In this document: piece after piece, positions 6,856 to 12,451 of the stretch
How positions within the stretch are numbered: the first letter of the stretch is position 1
Layout: each line of letters starts with the position of its first letter
The notes under the pieces: generated by a model
What the model was told of the DNA's origin: nothing
The model's input: only the letters and a program-made list of their open reading frames with translations
Database searches by the model: none
Made by a program: the position numbers and the translations under genes
Assembly: GCA_964445105.1 (NCBI GenBank)
Contig: CAYUJS010000053.1
Location: 1-12,451, forward strand
DNA length: 12,451 bases
Source: CAWBNS01 sp964445105
GTDB lineage: Bacteria; Chlamydiota; Chlamydiia; Chlamydiales; JAJFMA01
Reading direction: 5' to 3'

Positions 6856-9800
6856 TTAGCTTACTTGTAACAGGCGCTTACATTTCATCTCTTCTTGTAT
6901 TGCTGTAAGAGTGTGAAATGCGTATTGGCGTACTTTAGCTTCCTTGTTTTGCTCTCGCCCTGACAACAGTCTGTTGCAGTGCATATGCACGATGCTTTCG
7001 AAAATCATGTGCGGGTGCATGGAGAGCTCTTTTTTGCCTTCTGCCTCCACTACCTCTTTTGCAAATGCTTGTAAGATTGGCTGGCGGATTTGAAATGCTT
7101 CAGATAAAACCACCCCCTCTTCGGCATACTCCAAAAGGCCATCGTTGAGGATCGCTTTCCCGTAACCCATTAGGTTGGTCTTGTCTTCGCGGAACCCTTT
7201 GAGCATGTCTTTGGATTTAGTGTAGAAGGAAAAAAAACTGATTTGTTGCGACAGGTTGAGGCCTAATTGTTTTAATAGATCTATCACGCTTAGTGCGGCA
7301 ACAACCTCTTCTTTGAGCGTGATTTTTTTTGATAACATAGCTTTGATGAGGGGAATTGCGGAAAATGAATCTACGAAAAAAAGCGCTTCGGCTAACTCAA
7401 TCAGCTGCTCGCCGCCATAGCGCTCGACCTCTCTATCGTAGGTGCATAAACTAATGTCACTAATGAACTTGCCTTTTATAAGGGTATGAGACCAATCGTT
7501 CAAAGCAGGTAGTAGTTTGCGCGTAATATTTTCCTTATCTCCGACAAAGCGGAGCCGGAGATGCTGTCTTGTGTCTGAATAGCGGACAAAAAAAGCACCT
7601 GAAATAATTTTTTGCTCCAAGAGAGAGCTAACGAAGCGATAGTACTGGTCAGCAAGGAAACGATTCTCTTTGTCTACGGCAAGATAAATCTTAGCGAACA
7701 ACCACTCACTTCCGGGAAATTTCAAGCGAAATTCGTTTTTGGAAGAGTTAGTATAGTGGAAAGTCAAAGGGAGGGACTGGCCATATTTAGGGTTTTTTCT
7801 GAACGGCACCACGAATTCAGACAGGTGCGTGCCTCTTTGGCTTTTTATCCATTGGCCCTCTACTTGTCCGATTTTCTCTGAAAGCGATACAACACGCCCT
7901 TTTTTCAGCTGGGTCGCTACCTCAGCGAGGTGAGCCGCGTTTTCAAGGTCTAATAAAATCTTGTTGTCTCCCTCCTCCATAAAGCAGTAGCGAGGCATCT
8001 CCCATTGTTTAGACCAATCACGAAAAGCTCTGCTAATCGCTTCACTGTTTGCTTTAGTGGTCAGGTCCAGCTGTAAAAGCCCCACTTTCCAACAAGCAGG
8101 CGATAATATCGACTTTTTGAACCTAATTCTTGGAAAAAATGGGACATGGCCGGATTTTGTCCATTGGAATACGGGAAATGTTTGATAGCGGTTTTGAGAG
8201 ACATCTAGTAGAAACCTCAAAGGGAAAGGTGCGCTTTTGGAGACAAGCATATTGCTGGAAGTGACGATGAGCTCTTTCGAGCTGTCTTTCAGGGTTAGAT
8301 AAAATCGCTCAGAATTGGCGCCCACAAAGATCTCATGAAGGCCAAGATTTCCGGAACCGCCTAGATCAATCGTGAATTGCCTTAACTTTGGTTGGGTAGA
8401 GACATTCGCATGACGAGGCAGATGCGGGAGATAGGAATAGTCGGCAAACAAGCTCCCTTTTTCGTTGGCTTCCTCCTCTCTCAGGAAAGCGTGAAGCATC
8501 TCTTTGGCGGGAGTGCCTAGAACGTCTAAAAACCTACCAAAAGTTGAGCCGCCTTGCGAAGATTTAGCGAACGGCGACAGGAAAAAGGCTCCGCTATCTA
8601 TTTCCTCCTGCGAATTCACAATCACTTCAAAGAAAAGATCGAAGGAAAGCGGTGCTTTTTGGTTGTCAGCTGGTTCTAATACTTTTCCGAGAACCGCCTC
8701 GGTTAATTCTATTTCCTGTTTCTTATCTCTCAGGCACTGTGCCCACTGGTTTTCCAACCAAGCTTTCCATTTAGAGCCTTTAATTTCTTCAGCTTTCGGT
8801 TTCGAAAAATTTTCCAAATAGCATTCTGGGATTCCGATACCCGTCTCCTCATGCAATAAATCTTGAATTGGCACGGTCCTACACCGTCCGTATTTTTCTA
8901 AGAACTTGGTGTGATAGGATTTTAATGAAGGCTCATAAGAGGTGTTTTGCGAGATCGTCCAGAGCACCTCTACAGCTTTTTGTAGTTCAACAAAGATAGC
9001 GTTAGGGAGCGTATTCCCGCTTTCGTTGTAGAAAGAGTCTACCTGCAGCTGGTTTCGCGTCGCTTCTATAGATTCCATCGCTTCTTTGATGCCTAAAAGC
9101 TGTCGTTCTCCTTTGCCCAGCGGGGTGCTATTGTAGTTTGTGATATCGTTTGCAATCTTTTGTAATTCTGGATATTGCAACGGGGTTAGGGAAAGACTCA
9201 GTAGTAAATCGTCAAAAGCAGAATCTGTCAAAAGTGATGGATAGAGTGAAAAAGAAAGGAATTGCTGTTCTAAGAGTAGTTCAATCATGCCTTGCAGCTT
9301 ATCTCTGTCAAGCGAGGGGCGCTTTTCGATTAGATTTTCCACTAAATTTTGCAGAGTGATCGGCGCCTCTGCGGCCTGCAGAATCTCTTGGATTAGGGGC
9401 GAGAAACAGATAGACAACGTTTCAGAGTGCTTTTCTTTTGCCTTGTTTCGATAATATTTCAAGCAGACTCTTCCGCCAGATTCATAGGCGAGAGGGTTGC
9501 GGTAAATTTCCAAAGAAGGCTTGAGAGCAGGATTGGCACACAGGCAACTAATAACCTCGTACAGCCATTCCATATCGGGCCGAGCTCGCTTTTTAACCTT
9601 TTCTAGGTCAAACGCCACAGATGCTGAGTCGCCCCACGCACCCACCGATACAAACGAGAAGAGCCCAAAGGGGGTTGAGCGCGTCGACATGCGAGAAATA
9701 TATTTAACAAGGCTGGGTCGCACTTGATCAAACTTATTTTTGTCTGTCATCATTTTATAAAGGGAAGGCGAAGCGACCAAAATAGCCTCAGATAAGATAG

Positions 9801-9954
9801 CGAGTTGCTCTGGAGTAAAATTTACGAGGGGATCCCTATCGTTAAATTCTGCTGCATCTTTAAAAGAAGACAAGAATTCTTCAAAGGGCAAGGTTGGCGT
9901 TCTTATCATAAAAAACGGTGCGGGTAAATAAAGGGGTTCGTTTTGGGATGTCAT
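6856..9954 (-). CDS. lanB: Full-length LanB lanthipeptide dehydratase
   Basis: This 1032-residue enzyme has the size and two-part layout of NisB. The N-terminal glutamylation domain (about 1-740) transfers glutamate from glutamyl-tRNA to Ser/Thr of the precursor. The C-terminal SpaB_C-type domain (about 750-1032) eliminates glutamate to give Dha/Dhb. Visible hallmarks are R18 in MIRTP; R88 and R92 in SRMSTRSTPFGLF; FFVRYSDTRQHLRLRF with R791, H798, R800 and R802; TYDREVERYGG with E842 and R845; and SIVHMHCNRL near 988-997. These match the residue classes needed in NisB for both half-reactions. The start has a perfect AGGAGG (9960-9965) five bases upstream, inside the end of the preceding relic ORF. 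The reading frame is undamaged. It is the only dehydratase here, so it should serve the LanA at 11977-12168. Confidence 0.95.
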   Translation of the reverse strand: MTSQNEPLYLPAPFFMIRTPTLPFEEFLSSFKDAAEFNDRDPLVNFTPEQLAILSEAILVASPSLYKMMTDKNKFDQVRPSLVKYISRMSTRSTPFGLFSFVSVGAWGDSASVAFDLEKVKKRARPDMEWLYEVISCLCANPALKPSLEIYRNPLAYESGGRVCLKYYRNKAKEKHSETLSICFSPLIQEILQAAEAPITLQNLVENLIEKRPSLDRDKLQGMIELLLEQQFLSFSLYPSLLTDSAFDDLLLSLSLTPLQYPELQKIANDITNYNSTPLGKGERQLLGIKEAMESIEATRNQLQVDSFYNESGNTLPNAIFVELQKAVEVLWTISQNTSYEPSLKSYHTKFLEKYGRCRTVPIQDLLHEETGIGIPECYLENFSKPKAEEIKGSKWKAWLENQWAQCLRDKKQEIELTEAVLGKVLEPADNQKAPLSFDLFFEVIVNSQEEIDSGAFFLSPFAKSSQGGSTFGRFLDVLGTPAKEMLHAFLREEEANEKGSLFADYSYLPHLPRHANVSTQPKLRQFTIDLGGSGNLGLHEIFVGANSERFYLTLKDSSKELIVTSSNMLVSKSAPFPLRFLLDVSQNRYQTFPVFQWTKSGHVPFFPRIRFKKSILSPACWKVGLLQLDLTTKANSEAISRAFRDWSKQWEMPRYCFMEEGDNKILLDLENAAHLAEVATQLKKGRVVSLSEKIGQVEGQWIKSQRGTHLSEFVVPFRKNPKYGQSLPLTFHYTNSSKNEFRLKFPGSEWLFAKIYLAVDKENRFLADQYYRFVSSLLEQKIISGAFFVRYSDTRQHLRLRFVGDKENITRKLLPALNDWSHTLIKGKFISDISLCTYDREVERYGGEQLIELAEALFFVDSFSAIPLIKAMLSKKITLKEEVVAALSVIDLLKQLGLNLSQQISFFSFYTKSKDMLKGFREDKTNLMGYGKAILNDGLLEYAEEGVVLSEAFQIRQPILQAFAKEVVEAEGKKELSMHPHMIFESIVHMHCNRLLSGREQNKEAKVRQYAFHTLTAIQEEMKCKRLLQVS

Positions 9955-9955
9955 G

Positions 9956-10294
9956 CTAGCCTCCTGCGCTAATCAGAAAGGGATCGTGCCACGAAGAGGA
10001 GGGGCTGTGGATCGATAAGAGGGCCAAAAGAGCACCAGGGGCACCCTCGAGCAGGTCCACTCGATCTGTTTCGCTACCCTCGCCTCCCATGTGAATCTCC
10101 CAGTTCTTGAACCCAAAAGGATATTCAGAGCGGTAGTAGCCGAGAAGGGCCTTGGTGAGTGAGCCCAATTGTTTTTCAAGACCGGGCGTAGCCTGCTCTT
10201 TATATATAGCGGAGGTTAGCACAAGAAGCCCTGAAAGGCCGTAACGAAATGTTGGGCCTGGGAAATATCTTTCCCGCACAGTCGTAAGTTTCAT
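9956..10294 (-). pseudogene. Chimeric relic: lanA-like N-terminus fused to LanC C-terminal third
   Basis: This 112-residue ORF is still open. From residue 13 (GPTFRYGLSGLL, FGFKN, VDLLEGAPGALLALLS, SWHDPFLIS) it aligns with the C-terminus of the intact LanC (GPNICHGIAGLL, FGFKN, ADLLEGVSGVLLTLLS, SWHLPFLID). The first 300 or so LanC residues are absent. The first 12 residues, MKLTTVRERYFP, resemble the LanA start MDLATIQKYVP, and the 105 bases upstream align with the lanA promoter and leader. I infer a deletion joining a second lanA to its following lanC. The zinc-site residues are lost: C and H of NICHG are R17 and Y18. It cannot be a cyclase. Its end carries the lanB Shine-Dalgarno and its TAG lies one base before the lanB ATG, so its translation may still help lanB expression. 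Confidence 0.85.
9960..9965 (-). promoter_or_regulatory. lanB Shine-Dalgarno embedded in the upstream relic ORF
   Basis: On the minus strand AGGAGG lies five bases before the lanB ATG and within the last codons of the chimeric ORF. The stop of that ORF (TAG, 9956-9958) is separated from the ATG by a single base. This fits translational coupling. Confidence 0.75.
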
Positions 10295-10413
10295 ACCTGA
10301 GCCTTTTGGCTTATTGATTTTTTTGTTTGATAAATTGCGCGACCGTCTTTTAGAACACTCTTGCGAAGGACTCTAGTTGTTTTCTTTGAATTCGGTCAAG
10401 TAAATCAACGAAA
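10295..10413 (-). repeat. Diverged duplicate of the lanA promoter-leader (copy 2)
   Basis: It aligns along its length with 12169-12286. Near-identical blocks include TTTTCTTTGAATT, GTCAAG and AATCAA on the plus strand (10380-10408 against 12253-12281), and TTATCAA followed by an A-rich run on the minus strand just before the start codon. Gap structure is almost collinear. Confidence 0.75.
10370..10399 (-). promoter_or_regulatory. Second lanthipeptide promoter (drives relic-lanB-relic-lanC)
   Basis: TTGACC (10394-10399) and TAGAGT (10370-10375) on the minus strand are 18 bases apart. The same boxes, with the same spacing and at nearly the same distance from the start codon (105 versus 104 bases), lie upstream of lanA. 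Conservation of this block in both copies supports a real promoter. Confidence 0.6.
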
Positions 10414-10435
10414 GTGTTGTAATTTTGCTTCAAGA

Positions 10436-10452
10436 GTATGCTTGAGGTATGC
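10436..10452 (-). repeat. Short direct repeat GCATAC-N5-GCATAC upstream of promoter 2
   Basis: On the minus strand GCATAC occurs at 10447-10452 and 10436-10441, an 11-base period that places both on one DNA face. It lies about 37 bases upstream of the -35 box of promoter 2. It could be an activator site or chance; the lanA copy of the promoter lacks it. Confidence 0.25.
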
Positions 10453-10497
10453 GCTGCATGGGGGCGAGCCAATTCTACCGAGGGCTTTTTCTGCCAA

Positions 10498-11808
10498 TCA
10501 CAATATCACAAACATTTGGCTCCAAGGAAGTTCAACCCGGCCTTGAACTTCAAGCAAGGATAGTCCGATGCCTGCGGCTCCATGCAGTAGTCCTGGGGCG
10601 TCGGTCCATTCAGTTTTGTTTTTCGCATCAAAGTCCATCACCTGAAATCCGAATGGGAAGGATGGATCGTAATTTTTCTTCAAATTCTCTTCCAATTCCC
10701 TAGCTATCTTCCAGTAGAGAGGGTTCTCTTTTCCGCGACCCATGCGGTAGACAGTGGAGAGCAACCCGGCTTTACCAATGGAAAGAGACGTATCTATTGA
10801 TTTGGGCCAACTCGGAAACGCTTGGAGGTTTGAAAGGAAAATACCTTCGCTATCTTGCGCTAAAGCCCAATCTTGTAGAGCTTCGGAGGCCAGATCAAGG
10901 CACCTACAGATTCCCAATGTGCCAATTTTCCAATCATACCCGTGACCGCCTGAGTCTTCCTGAATTTCGGCTGCGCTCTCTTTTGGCGACACGACATCCC
11001 AGTAAACAAGGCCGTTTTTGATTTGTTGCTTACTCTTGATCCACTGGGCGAGGATTTGAATTAGCTCATAAAGACCATCGACCTTAATCCCTTTGAGTGC
11101 TGCCTTAGACAGAACGCCAAGGACCCCTGCAATGCCATAGTTGACTTGGAGGGGATAGAAACCGCTTTTACAGGCTTGGTTTGTGTCAATATAGTCGAGC
11201 GATTGAGGATTCACCAGCCAGGGAAAAACTTCCTCTGAGTTAACCGTTCTTCGTTTGGATAGCGTTTTCACTAGAGAGTACACGCATTGCTCAGTCAAAT
11301 CTCTTAAATCATCTCGTAACAGAAGATAGGCAATAATTCCACTGAATCCGTTGGCGAGGTTGTAATAGTAAGACGGAACAAGTTTTTGAGGGTTTGAGTG
11401 ATGTGCTTCTCTATCGAGGTATTGGTTTCGCACTTCGCGTATCAATGTATCATCCAGCTTTGAAAGCGTCGTTGCATACCTTTTACCGTTATCAGAGCAA
11501 ACATAGACAGCAAACGATAACCCCGCTACCCCACCGAAAAGAGATACATTTAAATCTTTAACCGGCTGCCTCTGGATGTATTGAAAATAGTCATTAATTA
11601 CATTGTCCCACCCTTCGTTCGCGAAGTTTGCGTGCATCGTGGCGTAAAAATAGACGATCCCAGGCAGCCCCCAGGCGAGTGAAAACTCTAGCCATTCATT
11701 GGCAAAGAGGGGACCTCGCTTGATCTGTTCTTTCATCAGAAGCGAGACTTTTTCTGGATCTTTTAGCTTTTGAGCAATGTCATAGCAGATATCTAAGGAA
11801 TGGTACAT
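10498..11808 (-). CDS. LanC-like protein lacking the zinc site (probably non-catalytic)
   Basis: This is a complete 436-residue LanC-fold protein collinear with the intact LanC (for example FGGVAGLSF against FGGIAGVCL, GIAGVLGVLSKAALKGI against GIPGVLAFLSIAMMQGI, PFGFQ against HFGFK). Every catalytic position has changed. The first zinc-ligand Cys of WCYG is K294 in WKIG, the CH pair is S343-I344 in SLSIG, the active-site His is Y224 in VNYG, the Arg four residues before the first ligand is G290, and the Tyr is I295. It should not bind zinc or cyclise. The frame is nevertheless intact. No Shine-Dalgarno precedes the ATG at 11808, but a small ORF with its own site stops three bases earlier, so translation may be coupled. 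It may be a repurposed binding or scaffold protein, or a young pseudogene. Confidence 0.88.
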   Translation of the reverse strand: MYHSLDICYDIAQKLKDPEKVSLLMKEQIKRGPLFANEWLEFSLAWGLPGIVYFYATMHANFANEGWDNVINDYFQYIQRQPVKDLNVSLFGGVAGLSFAVYVCSDNGKRYATTLSKLDDTLIREVRNQYLDREAHHSNPQKLVPSYYYNLANGFSGIIAYLLLRDDLRDLTEQCVYSLVKTLSKRRTVNSEEVFPWLVNPQSLDYIDTNQACKSGFYPLQVNYGIAGVLGVLSKAALKGIKVDGLYELIQILAQWIKSKQQIKNGLVYWDVVSPKESAAEIQEDSGGHGYDWKIGTLGICRCLDLASEALQDWALAQDSEGIFLSNLQAFPSWPKSIDTSLSIGKAGLLSTVYRMGRGKENPLYWKIARELEENLKKNYDPSFPFGFQVMDFDAKNKTEWTDAPGLLHGAAGIGLSLLEVQGRVELPWSQMFVIL

Positions 11809-11811
11809 AGA

Positions 11812-11913
11812 TTAAAATTTGCCTGGACTACAATAATTCTTCAGCCAGGCTTCATTCGCCTTTCGGTCAAACAATCTACCGAAAGGCGATCTGCCGCTTT
11901 TTGGTGGCAGCAT
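11812..11913 (-). CDS. Possible 33-residue linker ORF between lanA and the LanC-like gene
   Basis: ATG at 11913 is preceded by GGAGG (11924-11928) at ten bases. The predicted peptide starts MLPPKSGRSPFGR and ends KNYCSPGKF; it is basic with one Cys. I do not recognise it. Its stop TAA lies three bases before the ATG of the LanC-like gene, which has no ribosome-binding site of its own, so this ORF may exist to deliver ribosomes. Against a real protein: most of the ORF is inverted repeats, which would constrain the codons for RNA structure. A second start (ATG at 11930, other frame) is less well supported. Confidence 0.4.
   Translation of the reverse strand: MLPPKSGRSPFGRLFDRKANEAWLKNYCSPGKF
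11821..11910 (-). promoter_or_regulatory. Three consecutive hairpins between lanA and the LanC-like gene
   Basis: In the minus-strand transcript the hairpins are: first CTGCC...GGCAG (11891-11910); second a perfect 12-bp stem TCGCCTTTCGGT with its complement around a 10-base loop (11856-11889); third GCCTGG...CCAGGC (11821-11850), followed by AAATTTT. The last resembles a leaky terminator. Partial terminators or processing hairpins after lanA are common in lantibiotic operons and raise precursor over enzyme levels. I infer the same role here. Confidence 0.6.
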
Positions 11914-11976
11914 TTTGCTCTTTCCTCCATCTTGCCACTTAAAATTCATGGAAAAGGGTGAAAGGGCCGGCATGGG

Positions 11977-12168
11977 CTAGCACTCAGAACAGACGCTGCA
12001 CTGAATACAGTATGATTTGCCTGTGCAATTATCGTCGAGAGTAGGGCCATGTTCGCATATGTTAGTAGGCGAGCAGCTGATGTCCAAATCGATATCGTAC
12101 AAGTTATCATTAACTCCTAGGTTATTGCTAAGCTTTGGAACATACTTTTGAATAGTTGCTAGGTCCAT
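11977..12168 (-). CDS. lanA: Class I lanthipeptide precursor (LanA), Cys-rich
   Basis: This is a 63-residue peptide. The ATG at 12168 has AAGGGAG (12175-12181) six bases upstream; a GTG at 12222 in the same frame lacks such a site. The leader (about 1-30) has no Cys and ends YDIDLDIS, where IDLD resembles the F(N/D)LD box that LanB recognises. The core has seven Cys (32, 38, 48, 54, 57, 60, 63) and eight Ser/Thr, enough for up to seven (methyl)lanthionines. The C-terminal part is a strict CxxCxxCxxC ending in Cys. The core is acidic or neutral overall (E39, D45, D46, E62 against one Lys), unlike typical cationic lantibiotics. The cleavage site is not evident and no protease gene is present. 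It is the first gene of the cluster, under its own promoter. I do not recognise the specific family. Confidence 0.87.
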   Translation of the reverse strand: MDLATIQKYVPKLSNNLGVNDNLYDIDLDISCSPTNICEHGPTLDDNCTGKSYCIQCSVCSEC

Positions 12169-12286
12169 ATTTGGCTCCCTTAAATTAGTGTTTTTTCGCT
12201 TGATAAGATGCAAAATTGTCACTTTAAAAAGCTCTTATCGGTATGCTATTTCTTTTCTTTGAATTTAGTCAAGCGAATCAAGAAAA
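12169..12286 (-). repeat. lanA promoter-leader (copy 1 of duplicated segment)
   Basis: This is the counterpart of 10295-10413. Both copies carry the promoter boxes, a T/A-rich leader with TTATCAA and an A-run, and then a start codon (M-x-L-x-T). Differences are scattered substitutions, so the duplication is not recent. Confidence 0.75.
12243..12272 (-). promoter_or_regulatory. lanA promoter
   Basis: TTGACT (12267-12272) and TAGCAT (12243-12248) on the minus strand are 18 bases apart. The 5' leader to the lanA ATG is about 70 bases. The arrangement is duplicated at 10370-10399 before the chimeric relic. Confidence 0.6.
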
Positions 12287-12401
12287 ATGGGTGCAATTCA
12301 AACCTGTACTTAGCGTAGCGGAGGAGGTAAGATACTTGCAGAGCGGGACACACCTACCGCCTCGAGACAAAACTTACCTAACCCCTTGACGGAGAGTGAC
12401 T

Positions 12402-12451
12402 ATGAACGATAATCTGCCCACAAAAGACTTTTCTTACGATGAACGTTATCT
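12402..12451 (+). CDS. Start of an unidentified gene, cut by the window edge
   Basis: ATG at 12402 with GGAGAG (12391-12396) five bases upstream opens a frame that stays open to the window end and begins MNDNLPTKDFSYDERYL. Sixteen to seventeen residues are too few for identification. It is divergent from lanA, sharing a 233-base intergenic region. An inverted repeat AGGTAAG/CTTACCT (12325-12331 and 12373-12379) lies in its probable leader. By position it could be a cluster gene, but that is only inference. Confidence 0.6.
   Translation, partial: MNDNLPTKDFSYDERY

Noticed and set aside
6545..6856. A 103-residue 'hypothetical protein' starting at the TAATG overlap with lanB
   Set aside because: Its central part is LanC N-terminus and the rest is out-of-frame LanC C-terminus, so it is treated as part of the pseudogene.
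12169..12222. Longer lanA reading frame starting at GTG 12222
   Set aside because: No Shine-Dalgarno precedes it, it falls within the duplicated untranslated leader, and ATG 12168 has AAGGGAG at six bases.

Overview
The window is bacterial: dense genes, Shine-Dalgarno sites and tRNA genes without an encoded CCA. The large SWIM-SNF2 helicase at the left resembles, from memory, the SWI/SNF helicases of Chlamydiae. An amoeba-associated or 'environmental' chlamydia is therefore my best guess, at low to moderate confidence, because nothing else here fixes the phylum.

Layout. Positions 1-141 hold two tandem glycine tRNA genes on the minus strand (the first cut by the window edge), with their promoter just upstream. 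Positions 334-5100 (+) hold a 1163-residue SWIM-SNF2 helicase and a 401-residue CgeB-type glycosyltransferase, probably co-transcribed and probably unrelated to what follows. Positions 5082-12168 (-) hold a class I lanthipeptide locus that reads right to left. Its parts in transcription order are: precursor peptide lanA; a possible 33-residue linker ORF rich in hairpins; a full-length LanC homologue that has lost all zinc and catalytic residues; a second copy of the lanA promoter and leader, followed by a chimeric relic (lanA-like N-terminus fused to the last third of a LanC); a full-length LanB dehydratase; a LanC relic with an internal deletion; and one LanC with all catalytic residues, whose end overlaps the glycosyltransferase end. 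At 12402 a divergent plus-strand gene begins and runs off the window.

How it works together. LanA would be dehydrated on Ser/Thr by LanB (glutamyl-tRNA-dependent addition, then elimination) and cyclised by the one competent LanC. The other three LanC-derived sequences are decayed or repurposed. The duplicated promoter-leader segment and the repeated lanA-lanC order indicate that the locus grew by tandem duplication and then lost pieces by deletion. No transporter, leader protease, immunity gene or regulator lies in the window.

Most notable: a Cys-rich, acidic lanthipeptide core with a CxxCxxCxxC ending; a full-length LanC without its metal site; and two deletion relics whose breakpoints and frameshifts can be read from the sequence.
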